DNA of 64,000 nucleotides from Enchytraeus crypticus (lineage: Eukaryota > Annelida > Clitellata > Enchytraeida > Enchytraeidae), in contig CAJHZI010000600.1 in the NCBI GenBank assembly GCA_905160935.1, positions 675,001-739,000 of the forward strand, in the 5' to 3' direction. Positions within the stretch are counted from its first letter, which is position 1. Every line of letters starts with the position of its first letter. The notes beneath the pieces are model-generated. The model was not told the DNA's origin. It saw only the letters and a program-made list of their open reading frames with translations, and did no database searches. The position numbers were made by a program, and so were the translations under genes. This document shows, one piece after another, positions 12,655 to 24,119 of this stretch.

Positions 12655-12965
12655 TGCTGCTCCTGTCAGCCACGCTGACTATTCTCCCTGCTTGTTGTCT
12701 GTCATACCGCCTCCTCTCCCTGCTTCTTGTCTGCCACGCCCACACTTCTCCCTGCTTCCTGTCTGCCACACCCATTATCTCGCTGCTTCCTGTCTGGCAC
12801 GTCCACTCCTCTCCCTGCTTCCTGTCTGTCGCACCCCCTATCTCCCTGCCTCCTGTCAGCCACACCCACTCTACCCCTGCTTCCTGTCTATCACACCCAC
12901 TCCTCACCTGCTTCCTATCTATTACGCCCACTCCTCCTCGCCTCTTTTCAGCCACGCCTACTTTC
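12655..12965 (+). repeat. C-rich minisatellite, about 36-bp units
   Basis: Eight or nine imperfect units of the type CTCCCTGCTTCCTGTCTGCC plus ACACCCACTC. Because the unit is a multiple of three and lacks stops, it stays open in several frames on both strands, which explains the long open frames here. I do not call it coding. Confidence 0.8.
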
Positions 12966-13169
12966 GCTCTGTCTTGGAGACAACAGCGAGGCAGTTGTGA
13001 TGTCGTTATGCCTCAGTTCTTTATTAAGAAAAAGTCCCCTACTCCAGAATAAATCATTCCCAATCATCATGTTAGAGGTCTCAAGTTGCTGCAGCTGGGC
13101 TGGACGTCTCTTAGCATTAGATGACGAGATGAACCTCACGTCGCTGCGGATAAACTAGGCTTCAGCACA

Positions 13170-14420
13170 ATTCATTGTACAAAGTTCTCAACTCATAAAA
13201 TTAATCAATCCGGGCTACAATCGATTTATATTTTATTATTGAAACTACAGGTTCAATAATAACGTACTTATTCGTGTGTATGTGTAATTGTGTATGCGTC
13301 TGTGTTAAAATCTACTGATGAGTAGGCCTTAGACGTGCATTTATGAATGTTTGCTTATTTATATGTACATATGTCGTAGATATTGAGAATTTGTATGCAG
13401 GCAGCAGTACGTACTTCTTAGAGGTAACTAAAGCATATACCGTTAAGGACCATGAGGTTGGTCTTTTTGTTTGAGCAGACCAACGTATATAATTAGAATT
13501 GATACTGAGTTTGTGTGCGCAAATTATACTGTATATTTGAACGCCTATTAACTAATGAACATTTCATTGTGAAGTCATGATGATGTGTTACCATCAGATA
13601 CAAGACTTGTCAGGTTAAATGATGCATTCATTATGTGTTGTGTAAGAAACTGCTTTAAAGAAATATGCTAATTACATTAGTCCATGTGACGCTTAGGCAT
13701 CTGGCTGAATGCTCTTTTATATATACACTGGGTTACAACGATTTTCTTTAAATTATATGTATGTCTGTATATTATGTATGAGAAACGAATTTCTATTATT
13801 TTTGTTATTGGTTTTATATGCTGTATTTTTGCCTTGTTAATTGCAATAAATTTGCATAAAATCTCTTTTTCTTTTCTTGCTTCAGTTATTTTGATATGTC
13901 TGAAAGATATTTGATAAACCTAAGAATTTCTAACTATGGTACGGAGAGATCAGCTGATGTATTTCAACGAGATTAGCATTAAGCTACAAGCAGACTATGG
14001 CGAGCTATTGTCTACATATCATTAATTTGCAGCCTAATGGATTTCATTAGCATACCTAAGTCGTAAGTTAAGTTTAATTGCAGCTAATGTTCTTGTGTCG
14101 CTTGTGGTGCGGAAACAGACGATAAAATCAGCTTTATAGCTTTTTCTCTTTGCGCCAGTCTATCTAACATCGAAATAATCGTGGTTAAACTGACGAAGTA
14201 GCGTTCTAAAATATTTAATAAGCTTTTGTGCTAATTCTTTATTTACAATAACTGTAGACACTTCATCAGCTAAGCGAGGCACTTCTTCAATTAAGTGAGG
14301 CACTTCATCAGCTAAGTGAGGCACTTCAGCAGCTAGTAAAACTGCAACAAAACAACTTTCGAGGAGTCCACTGCGTAAGATTAGATGTCTTGGTTGTTTC
14401 TGCACATAAAACAAAGCTTT
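13170..14420. other. Non-coding stretch
   Basis: AT-rich sequence without a credible exon. A small repeat, GCACTTCATCAGCTAAGTGA and variants, occurs four times at about 14256-14335. Confidence 0.45.
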
Positions 14421-14424
14421 GTTA

Positions 14425-14725
14425 GTAGTTTATGCATACAGAAGAAGGATGGGTTGTGCATACAGAAGTAGGATAGTTTGTGCATACAGAAGTAGGATAG
14501 TTTGTGCATACAGAAGTAGGATAGTTTGTGCATGCAGAAGTAGGATAGTTTGTGCATACAGAAGTAGGATAGTTTGTGTATATAGAAGGATAGTTTGTGC
14601 ATACAGAAGAAGGATAGTTTGTGCATACAGAAGAAGGATAGTTTGTGCATACAGAAGAAGGATAGTTTGTGCATACTGAAGAAAGATAGTTCATACATAC
14701 AGAAAAAGGATAGTTAGTTTATGTA
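14425..14725 (+). repeat. 24-bp minisatellite
   Basis: About twelve units of GCATACAGAAGTAGGATAGT plus TTGT, with AGAAGA and AGAAGT variants. The period is a multiple of three, which makes both strands look open; no splice or start context supports coding. Confidence 0.9.
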
Positions 14726-15346
14726 TGCAGAACATGTGCTATGACATAGATTGCCAGGCCTATCTATACTATTCTATTAAGCAGAAGCCTTAAGACCATT
14801 TCTTCAACTACACAATAAATTAACAAGTACGATCTAGAGCTATCTAGACTAATTACTGATTGAAGGCATCACGCTTCCCTCAACTTTATTGCATAGGTTT
14901 GAATTATTCTGATTGCTTATAAAAGCGAAAGCCACTGTATTTCTTCAGACGATCCTTCACGTTAAGTGGACATAATATTACCAAATACTAGCATATTCGT
15001 CTCTTAACGGCTGGCAATCCAAAAGTTAATTTATCGGAATCAATGATTCCCATTCAGCTTAGTGTCCCAATTAATGTGTTAGAGAAGAGATAAGCGCAAG
15101 TGTAGGGCGTGACTTTTATTCACATTTCATGATCCCTAAAATAGGCCTATAGAAATATAAAATATTAAAAACTGGACGGCCGCGTATATGAAGCACAAAC
15201 ATCGATATCACGATACAATAACAACAGAATATCTAAGTAATAACCTAATAAAAACAACATCCAGCTCACAGCACAGGCATTAAAACTACATAAATACTAT
15301 TACAACAATGACATTCTGTTAGTAACAAATATAAGCCTACTGGAAG

Positions 15347-15348
<2 letters not shown>

Positions 15349-15394
<46 letters not shown>

Positions 15395-15404
15395 TATATA
15401 TATA
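15349..15404. repeat. (TA)n microsatellite
   Basis: TA run that directly abuts the broken 5' end of a family-A SINE fragment. Confidence 0.9.
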
Positions 15405-15407
15405 GTA

Positions 15408-15460
15408 ACTGACATCGCTTTTGAATGGGGAAACTGACGTAAACATTAGCTTTTTACAGT
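15408..15460 (+). mobile_element. tRNA-derived SINE, family A, 3' fragment
   Basis: Only the tail survives: ACTGACATCGCTTTTGAATG, then GGGAAACTGACGTAAACATT and AGC. Its GAATGGGGAAAC variant is closest to the family-C tail GGATGGGGAAAC. Confidence 0.6.
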
Positions 15461-15894
15461 TTTTGTTATTATACGTAACATGCAAAAAGATATCTTGGTA
15501 TAATAATTAAAATGTAATAGACGATTTACGGTATCCTTTACACATGTTAAATTAAGTTCTATGCCGTGGATTTCAATGCTTTATATTCTAAGTTACGCAA
15601 GATGCCAGATTATAGGTTAATATCAACCTACTCAATCTATCGCTGTACTATTGCATGCTCTGGAAGCGCTAAAGCTGAATAAATCAGAACTTAATAGTCT
15701 AGAATGTACATTCAATAACCCTTATTTAAAGCATTTCTGGTGTCTAAAATTAATCTAGAGCTGCAGTTTTGTATGGGTATTTATAACATTCATAGCATTC
15801 ATATTTTACAAAAATATATTTATATTAAAAAAATGCAGATTTTTGCCAAAATTTAACACATTAAATAATGTTAATTTCCCAATGCATGTATAAG

Positions 15895-15895
<1 letters not shown>

Positions 15896-15971
<76 letters not shown>

Positions 15972-16025
15972 ATATATATATGTATGTATATATATATGTA
16001 TATATATATATACTATATATATATA
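15896..16025. repeat. (TA)n / TATG microsatellite
   Basis: A long TA run with interspersed ATGTATG motifs. Confidence 0.9.
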
Positions 16026-16544
16026 CATATATAATGTATAACATAAACTATAGCATTTCTTTAACAAAAATAAACAAAACTATAATAAGTCTTCAACTTG
16101 ACAACAAAGTTACAGAACTACAGAGAGTCTTCCACTTCAGGAACAAAGTTAAACAAAGTTAAACGTAGTATGAAACGTAGTAAAGCTTTCCTTGAGACGA
16201 GCTACATGTGAACAGATGATCAGGGCTATCAACCAAGTTACAAATGATGGACAAAATTTCAAAATCTTTAAGGAATTTTAGAAAAAATACCATTCTATCG
16301 TTAAACTGATGCAAATTGATTGTTTATTGAAGCTAACTTTGAAACAACAGCACGTTGAGCGCTCTTAAACATCGCTTAGGTTTATAAATCGATCATAACT
16401 TGTTAAAAACCTCACATCTTGTTTTACTTCTCATGATTAGAAAGATTAAGCTACACATCAGTGCAATATGATCATCCATGTCTCAGTCCAGGTCTCATTA
16501 AATCCATGTCTCAGTCCAGACTTAATCTCTAGTTAGCTGTTAGT

Positions 16545-16772
16545 GAGCAAGACAGATGAGGATTGCAAAGAGAGTTTGGAGGGATGAGCTGGATGTTAAG
16601 CTAGTGAGAGGTAGACCACAACTAACCTGGCATTAAGAAGGATATGAAAAATAGGGGATTGACCGAGGATAAGGTGTGGGACAGAGAGGACTGGAGAAGG
16701 TTTATTCGTATCCCGCCCCTAGTTGAACTGGGACTTTAGGAAAGATGACGATGATGATGATGATGATTCTCT
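16545..16772 (+). mobile_element. LINE 3' end, decayed
   Basis: Plus-strand translation in shifting frames gives RIAKRVWRDELDVKLVRGRP and then pieces resembling the C-terminus of a non-LTR reverse transcriptase. The copy ends in AACTGGGACTTTAGGAAAGA followed by (TGA)n, a 3' tail also seen at about 51900-51950. Confidence 0.5.
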
Positions 16773-18164
16773 TATCAGCTGTGCGAGGAATAAAACCAAA
16801 GGGAATTCAAATGACCTCAGTCAATTGAAATTATCACAACATTACTCTGTTCTTTTAGCGATGAAATATTTAGAGTTATTTTTATGACTATGCACAAATC
16901 GCTTAACTTTAACCGCAGGAGTGATATAGCTAGATCATTTCTTGAACATTTGTCAACCTGTATTTCAACATAGCAGTAGCCAATTATTTTAATGGAGACT
17001 TGGAACCAGCCAACAACACTCTGCTAAATTCGTGACACTTCTGCAGTTATGAAGCTTAATCATTCTCTGCATTAACTCCACTCCACGATCACACTGTTTG
17101 CATACTTTACCAGCAACACATACTGGGTCAAGTTCTACGGCCTATACTCTACACTACAGACGCATTGACAACTTATCAATGAGGATGGAGGATGGAAAAT
17201 AAAATACGACGAAGAAATCTACTTAGGTACTTCAGCTAGGTACTTCAGTGCACCTCAGCCACTGTCGCCTGCTGAGGACTGGCTCACACAAGCAATAACA
17301 TAGCCTATATCATACTGCACTACTAAAGTCTTTAACGTGAATGTTTAGCTAGGTTTCGCAATTTTACTTCAAAATACGTGAATTAAATGAATGTTCGACG
17401 GATAATTTTATACGACAATAGAAAAGCACTCGAACTAAACATTGAAACGACACGCATAAAAATCTCTAAACGCATTATATGACAGATTCATTTGATATCC
17501 TATATCATACTGCACATCATATATCATTCAGCAAGACAAATAAAACAAGGGCTCTAACAAAAATATAAACAGAAATGTCACACTATAGGACTGCACACAA
17601 CGCAAGAAACAACCTTATCCCAACTACAAGTCCTCTACAATCTACACAGATACACAGGCTTAACTAATCGACGAACACATTCACATATAAGTCTAGTAAA
17701 ATCGAAGACTTCAGGCTGAAAGAAAGAACAGTAGATTCACAGGTATCAAACAAGTCTGTAACGCATGTACTAAAATAAACATAGACTCTCGTTTCAAACA
17801 CATACCGGTCACGCGAACAAGCCTTTGGCGATTACAAAAAAATAAAGCAATCTTTGCTGCCATCCTTAAAACAACAAATGTGAACTTTTATGTTTGGAAT
17901 AATCAAGCCATCTATGATTCCATATAGCACTCAAAAACAACAAAACATGGCTTAAGTAAATAGTATCTAAACAGCAAATTTCGCAATAAACAGTAACAAA
18001 TTCGGGAATGCTAATATTAAAATTTAAAATATTAAATTTACATTATAAATGCAATATCATGAATGGATGAAAGAATGTTGAATTTTCAATATTGCCTACT
18101 ACTCAATGGCAAAACACAAATTTATGCACTAAATAAAGATAGAAATAATGAGTGGTAGTATAGA

Positions 18165-18390
18165 GTGCTCTGTTAAGTGGCAGGTACAATATACGTATTC
18201 CTACTCAAAGCCAGCTTTCAAACTCAGTAAAAGCAGTCCGTTGATAAACAAGTTGAACCTACCACAAAACCTATACCAAACCTTACGCAGCACTTAGTTT
18301 TTAGAAAATATGGCTACTGTGGTAATTTCTCATTGCCTTCCTCTCACGACATGTGCATTTTACAGATGGTCGATTTTGCAGTGAACTGGA
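18165..18390 (+). repeat. Dispersed repeat family D, copy 1
   Basis: Shares the order TTAAGTGGCAGGTACAATAT, CTACTCAAAG, AAAATATGGCTACTG, TTTCTCATTGCCTTCCT with copies at 42640, 57920 and 62968. This is the most diverged copy. Its class is unknown. Confidence 0.55.
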
Positions 18391-18487
18391 CATAAAAAGG
18401 CCAATAGACATTAAATTATATAATAAATTAATAAATTATATAATAAATTATCGTCTCCTTTGTCATTTCTTAAACTTAGACTCTTAC

Positions 18488-19172
18488 TCAACAACAATCA
18501 GTACTGACAACAACAACCAGTATAAACAACAACAACAACCAGTATTGACAACAACAACCAGTATAAACAACAACAACAACCAGTATTGACAACAACAACC
18601 AGTATAAACAACAACAACAACCAGTATTGACAACAACATCCAGCATTGACAACAACAACAACCAGTATTGACAATTACAACCAGTATTGACAATTACAAC
18701 CAGTATTGACAACAACAACCAGCATTGACAACAACAACAACCAGTATTGACAATTACAACCAGTATTGACAATTACAACCAGTATTGACAACAACAACCA
18801 GTATTGATAACAACAACAACCAGTATTGATAACAACAACCAGTATTGACAACAACAACCAGTATAAACAACAACAACAATCAGTATTGACAACAACAACC
18901 AGTATTGACAACAACAACCAGTATTGACAACAACAACCAGTATTGACAACAACAACCAGTATTGACAACAACAACCAGTATTGACATCAACAACCAGTAT
19001 TGACAACAACAACCAGTATTGACAACAACAACCAGTATTGATAACAACAACAACCAGTATTGACAATTACAACCAGTATTGATAACAACAACAACCAGTA
19101 TTGACAACAACAACCAGTATTGACAACAACAACCAGTATTGACAACAACAACCAGTATTGACAATTACAACC
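18488..19172 (+). repeat. A/C-rich minisatellite (18-21 bp units)
   Basis: About 34 units built on CAGTATTGACAACAACAAC, with ATAAACAACAACAACAAC, AATTACAAC and GATAACAACAACAAC variants arranged in higher-order blocks. The plus strand is almost free of G outside CAGTATTG, giving strong strand asymmetry. The unit length of 18 or 21 keeps frames open and generates spurious reading frames on the minus strand. Confidence 0.9.
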
Positions 19173-19199
19173 CTGCCTGTCTCTCACTGCTCCAACAAG

Positions 19200-20165
19200 T
19201 AAACTCATTCACAACGTCAAAGAGACTAGAAAAGGTAGTATGCAAGATTATCATCATAACAAGTGGTACAACAGTAAAACACCTGACAGAACCACCCCAA
19301 TAGCTGTCTCGTGATCTTCCTGACATTTCATGCCCTGGTCAATCTGGTATGGAGCAAGCACAGCCCTCCACAGAACTATCTATCCACAAGTATCCTCCTT
19401 ACCATAGCAGTTCATAAATATTCTGAATAATGCAATAAAATCTGTCTTGCAATATATTCAAGAAAATACATGTACAGTTATACCAAAGGCTACTAACATT
19501 TCTTTTAATATATGCGATATATATATGACTTATGTAAAACATGATCATGTATCATTGTTATTCAAGAAAGTACAAATATTTAGACAGAAAAATAGAGAAA
19601 AATTCAGTCAAATATTTATAAAAGGAGCGGCACAGAAGCAAATTGCGATCAGTTTCAATGTTCCACATGTAAAATTGTGTTGTAATTTCATAAATGACAT
19701 CTCGTTATGCAATAAAAGTCAAATTATGCTATGAACACATGTAACATGCCAAGTATTATAGTAAATATATATATATATATACAGTATGTATAAGAAGACT
19801 CTATGAGTATATAAGTAACTACAGCCCGCTTACACTTCCCGTGAAGGAAGATAAATTATTTGAAATTCAGTCATTATTTGTTTCAGATATCTCAAAAGAA
19901 GTCTAAACGATTCAACAATTCAAGCATAAAATAAAAATTCATCACAATATACGAGCTGTTGTTCAAACCGTACTATCAGGAATAGTCATGAACAGGGAAT
20001 ATGTCTATCTATGCAAGAACACGCAGGACTAACAAATGCGCAAGAATACACTGACATAGAATCATTGACAAACAATGAGTATTGATTTGCAATGCATTAC
20101 GAGATCTTTCAGAGATTCAGAAGTGACGTGACTGATGAGCATAGTAAAGTAGTACAACCAGTACA
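19200..20165. other. Flank downstream of the RD3-like gene
   Basis: No gene seen. This AT-rich segment is 3' of the RD3-like coding exon and could hold its 3' UTR. A short TA run lies at 19767-19782. Confidence 0.4.
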
Positions 20166-20170
20166 AACAA

Positions 20171-20782
20171 TCAGACTTGAAAAGCATCCATGGAATTACA
20201 ACCGCCTGAATCACAGCTCTGCATCTCCACGTCCACGGCGCTGCTCTCCTCGAAGCTCGCCGACACGGCGTTTGATCTGAGACGTCGAAGGTTCGAGACG
20301 CTCTTGCTCAGCCACGCCATCGACGACGACGAGCCGCCGGTAGACGACTCGCTCGGCTTTCTCTCTGGTCGACTCTCGATGGTCTGCCGCACGACGGCTC
20401 TCAGGATCCCCGGCAGCTCGCTCACGGCGGGCCCGCGCTGCAACGCCGCGCGAAAAGCGCGCATCACTCGGCTCGACTCCTCCGGCGTGACGCGCGCGCA
20501 CAGACTCTCCAGCTCCAGACGCTCTATCTCCGGCAGCGAGTAAGACTTAACCTGCGACATGACGAGCCAGCTGTAGTCGACGCCGCCGGCGTTACTGCGC
20601 CGTCGCTGCTGCTCCGACTCGCGCTCTCTCTCCTCGACGAAGCGCATCTGAGACGTGAGCTCACTCATGAGAGCTTCAGCTACCCGCGGCCCGTCCATGC
20701 GGTCCCTGCACAGAGAGGAGTTAGACGAGCCCTGAGGCCAGTACGGTACTAGGTCCTTCAGCCAGCCACCCAGCGAGGACAT
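20171..20782 (-). CDS. RD3: RD3-family protein (retinal degeneration 3-like)
   Basis: One coding exon of 203 aa. The start MSSLGGWLKDLVPYW matches the position of the vertebrate RD3 start (a short N-terminus with a Trp-Leu motif). The family core follows: EALMSELTSQMRFVEERERE at about residues 37-56, then GVDYSWL and YSLPEIERLELESLCARVTP, then an Arg/Ala-rich helix and a Ser-rich tail. Vertebrate RD3 is about 195 aa and binds and inhibits retinal membrane guanylate cyclases and helps traffic them; the same role here is inference. The frame stays open upstream to 20836, but GTTTGTTGCAG just beyond 20815 looks like an acceptor, so a 5' UTR intron is likely. The exon is far richer in G+C than its AT-rich surroundings. 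Family assignment is firm by motif; RD3 versus RD3-like orthology is not. Confidence 0.82.
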   Translation of the reverse strand: MSSLGGWLKDLVPYWPQGSSNSSLCRDRMDGPRVAEALMSELTSQMRFVEERERESEQQRRRSNAGGVDYSWLVMSQVKSYSLPEIERLELESLCARVTPEESSRVMRAFRAALQRGPAVSELPGILRAVVRQTIESRPERKPSESSTGGSSSSMAWLSKSVSNLRRLRSNAVSASFEESSAVDVEMQSCDSGGCNSMDAFQV

Positions 20783-20839
20783 TATCCAACGTACAACATA
20801 GTCAATATCAGTACCTGATCTCTCTGCAACAAACAAAGA

Positions 20840-21640
20840 TGCTCATCAAATCGTAAACTTGCTTGAAGTGTTTATGGTAGCAATATCTAGTGATATTTAT
20901 ATTGTAAGCATATTAAACAGAATATGGTAAGTGGTCAAGAACTAGTAAAAGGTGATATTTATTAGTGATTTAAATGATTCGAGTGAGCTAAGGCGAGTTA
21001 AGGGAATTCTACACTTCTAATTTCTGCAACAGCACCACACAACTCTTTTCTCTTTTGCGCATCACCTAAGTTACAAGTCCTGGCACATAGATAGGACGCA
21101 TTATACTCTCGTCTAGTGATGCACCCTGCAGATGCTATAGTTACAATTAAAATTAAACTAATTAAAATAAAATTGCTCAGAGTCAACGACCACTGATTAA
21201 TAATTATAATAATAACCCGGGTAATAATAATAAAAAAAATTGTAATAATAATAGCAATAATAATAATAATCATCATCACCATCACCACTATTATCAGCAT
21301 GATCATCGTCATCATCATCATCATCACACGCCTTACGAATCCCGATGGAGTCGAGTTCATTAATCGTTAGTCACTATACTTCATTACGCACTGCAAGCAA
21401 ACTAAGGATAAGCAAGAGACGTCTTTTCTTTGGCATAAGCTTCAATGGCTTTGAGAAGTTACACTATAGAAACGTTTACAGACTTAAGAATATACACTAA
21501 TAACTATCTGGAACAGGTTGTTTAAACGAGCCACTCAGAGAGTCAGAGTGACCAAGCTACGGATGAAGGACAGGGTCTATGATTGTAGGACACATTACCA
21601 TTACGACTCAAATGTAAAGCTCAGTTACAACATAATGTAA
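20840..21640. other. Upstream flank of the RD3-like gene
   Basis: No coding exon seen. It includes an AT-rich tract with ATA/ATC trinucleotide repeats at about 21200-21330. The promoter or first exon of the RD3-like gene may lie here, but I cannot locate it. Confidence 0.35.
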
Positions 21641-21650
21641 AAACACGCAT

Positions 21651-21845
21651 TATAGTGAAATGATCAACTATGTTGATATCTGTCACTTTTAATACCACAT
21701 GTTAAATCCGTTAGGCAATTTTGTACATTTTCCGTGTAGCCAGTCCAGTGAATGTCCGAGACTTTACTCTCAGATCAGCGCGGCTGGGATTCGAACCCAC
21801 GAGAGTTCAATTCACATTTAAAACTTCATGACGTTACCCCTACAC
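21651..21845 (-). mobile_element. tRNA-derived SINE, family B, copy 1
   Basis: The complement of a pol III B box is visible (GGGATTCGAACCCACGAG), with TCTCAGATCAGCGCGGCTGG beside it. The body carries TGATCAACTATGTTGATATC and CACTTTTAATACCACATGTT. It ends near CTTCATGACGTTACC. Confidence 0.7.
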
Positions 21846-21912
21846 TATTAAGACATTCTATAATATGTAATATGAAAAACCTAACACTAGTAGTATAGTG
21901 AAATGACCAAGC

Positions 21913-22115
21913 AGTATAGTGAAATGATCAACTATGTTGTCTATCGCTTTCAACACCACATGTTTAAACCGTGACGGCAATTTAGTTCATTTTCCATGTT
22001 GCCAATCCTGTGAATGTCCGAGATTATACTCTCAGATCAGAGCGACCGGGACTCGAACCAATAAGAGCTCGATTCACCTCAGGATCTGTCACTTAGAACT
22101 TCATAAAGTTACCTG
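21913..22115 (-). mobile_element. tRNA-derived SINE, family B, copy 2
   Basis: Second copy in the same orientation, about 70 bp from copy 1, sharing TATAGTGAAATGATCAACTA, CACCACATGTT, GAATGTCCGAGA and CTCAGATCAGAGCG. It may be a local duplication of copy 1 or an independent insertion. Confidence 0.7.
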
Positions 22116-22879
22116 ACGCTTATTACTATTTTTATTATTATTATTTGATTACAATTACTATTAACATATTTAAGTAGGCTAATCAACAAATTAGAACATA
22201 GATGGCAGATCGGCAGGGATGATTACATTCTTTATTTCTGAGTAATTTTAATTATAGAAACACCACCAGTGGCGTCAATACTCAGTACAATGATAAATTT
22301 ATTAATGCAACCTGGAATTTCCAAACTTAATTATCTGTCCTCACTTGACAGGCCGGAAGTTTACTATTTTTAAATTGTCAGCCACTTTATGACAGAGAAT
22401 TTCTAATATTGTAATAGTAATTTTTATACAACAGAAAATCTATATACGATTCTTGTAGTAAATTTTTTCAGGTGAACTTAGAAATGAAATATACAATGCA
22501 TATAACATTATGCTGATTCGTAAATTTTTCATTTCAAGCAAGTATACCAAACCAAAATTTGCACTTTCAGTCATTCTTAATTATTAGCCTTAAAAATGAG
22601 ATATTTAATTTTTTAGACTATTTATGAAAGCTAAAACTAAAGAATAAAGATCTTAATTTCATTTATTCTATTTTACAGTCAATTTCATATACCTATCAAT
22701 CGTAATTAATGATCATTTCAAAATTTACTAAGTAATTCACATATTGCTTCAAAAATGAAAACAGCAACGTCATAGCCTCTCCTCAGCTAATGCTGTGAAT
22801 TAAACCAGCCACTCAACAGTACTGCATGTTCTCATAAAGGCCTCTTAGTATAGCAAGGCGTAGTCCAAAAATTATACTC

Positions 22880-23785
22880 TCGATCTATCAATTAAGTTGC
22901 AATAACAATTTAACGTCCAGTTCCTCACCATAAGGCAATGTTAAGGACGCCTCTTGCAGACTCTGCACAAACAGGCGCAAAAGCACCACACGATGACGAC
23001 TTAATACACAGAGTCCACAAGAGAAAGCGAGATCAAAACAGTGCAAGTTCAAGATACTAGGCAAGCGGGTCAAAATTTAGACCTATGGCGGAAAGAGATG
23101 GGTTTTTAGCTTGCCAAGGAAAGTACCAATACAATTACAAGATACAAGATCTTGTGACAGAGAGTTCCATATTGTCGGAGCAGAAAACATGAAAGAGCAT
23201 CTGCCCATGGCAGATTTAATGTTTGGTACAGTGAGAAGGCTTTTACTAGTGGAATGAACATTACAAGAGGGTTGATAGATTGATAAAAGATCAGATAGAT
23301 AGGATGGTTTACCATAATTTAAACCTATGAAAGTTAAGGAAGCTATCTTGAATTTTATTCGTTCCGAGATTGGAAGCCAGTGCAATTTCTTAAGAAGAGA
23401 AGAAGTGTGTGAATTAAATATTTTTACGTTACAGACGACTCGAGAAAGAGAATATTGTACGTGTTTGCGACGAATTAGAGAGGTTTTCGTGAGATCATTC
23501 AGCAGGGAGTTGCAATAATCAAGTTTAGAATGGACAAGCGCAATAGCTAATACAGTGGCAGAATTGGTTACAAGTGACTTAGAAATTTGACGTAATTGAC
23601 GGATATGGAAAAAGAAGAATGACCGACTGCTGAAATATATGTTTAAAGTTTAAATTTGAATCAAAAATTTCACCAAGGCTACGTGCAGAATCTGTGGGTA
23701 TTAAGGGGATATTTTTTAATGTTATGGTTGAGCTAGTTATTTTATTACGGTGCTGTGGGGTCCAATTGGCAGAGCATATTTTCAT
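22880..23785 (-). mobile_element. L2/CR1-like LINE, 3' fragment
   Basis: Minus-strand frames give the end of a non-LTR reverse transcriptase. An upstream piece carries SARSLGEIFDSNLNFKH. A second, 23385-23083, begins MHWLPISERIKFKIASLTF and includes APTIWNSLSQDLV, the classic C-terminal motif block of L2/CR1-type elements. The non-coding tail follows and ends CTTATGGTGAGGAACTGGAC plus GTTAAATTGTT. The two coding pieces are in different frames, so the copy is dead. The tail resembles the 3' ends of SINE family A and the family-C repeats. Confidence 0.75.
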
Positions 23786-23989
23786 AAGAGGTGACTAACT
23801 TACATCAGACAGTCAAAGATTTGTTGCCTTGTAATTTAAATCAGAATATATAAGCTTCTGTGAGCCTTTATTTACGTTCAAGCTGATTAACTTCAAGCTG
23901 TTTACAATAAATCAATAAGATTGGGTGTAATTATATGTTTATAATAGCATTGATGCATAAGATACTAGCTGAAGCCAGTGGTGATGAGG

Positions 23990-24110
23990 CTGGAGCCAGT
24001 GGCGATGTCGGTAAGTTATTCGATCACAAATCAGTGTGTGTGGGGTTCAAATCCTGGGCTCGCACGACATCGTTTTAGAGTGAGGAAACTGACGTTAACA
24101 TAGCTTTTTA
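23990..24110 (+). mobile_element. tRNA-derived SINE, family A, copy 4
   Basis: TGGAGCCAGTGGCGATGTCG and GTAAGTTATTCG, then B box GGTTCAAATCCTGGGCTCGC, then the tail AGAGTGAGGAAACTGACGTT and AACATAGC. A few bases between the B-box arm and the tail are lost compared with copy 2. Confidence 0.85.
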
Positions 24111-24119
24111 TGATATGTG

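Larger units (their letters stand above)
14740..18130. other. Repeat-bearing non-coding stretch
   Basis: Contains (TA)n runs at about 15349-15404 and 15896-16025, a family-A SINE fragment at 15408-15460 and a LINE tail at about 16545-16772. No exon is supported. Confidence 0.5.

Noticed and set aside
12608..13158. Several long overlapping open frames on both strands
   Set aside because: They come from a minisatellite whose unit length is a multiple of three and lacks stops; there are no splice or start signals and no family similarity.
14381..14698. Open frames rich in repeated HKLSFFCM or YRSRIVCA
   Set aside because: Products of the 24-bp array read in different frames.
18484..19208. Five overlapping minus-strand frames of LLLSILVVV type
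   Set aside because: Products of the A/C-rich array; low complexity with no gene context.
20211..20543. Alternative frames in the RD3-like exon
   Set aside because: GC-rich shadow frames; only the 20171-20782 minus frame shows RD3 motifs.
21651..22115. tRNA genes suggested by GGATTCGAACCC
   Set aside because: Repeated elsewhere with a long shared body and no complete cloverleaf; these are SINEs.
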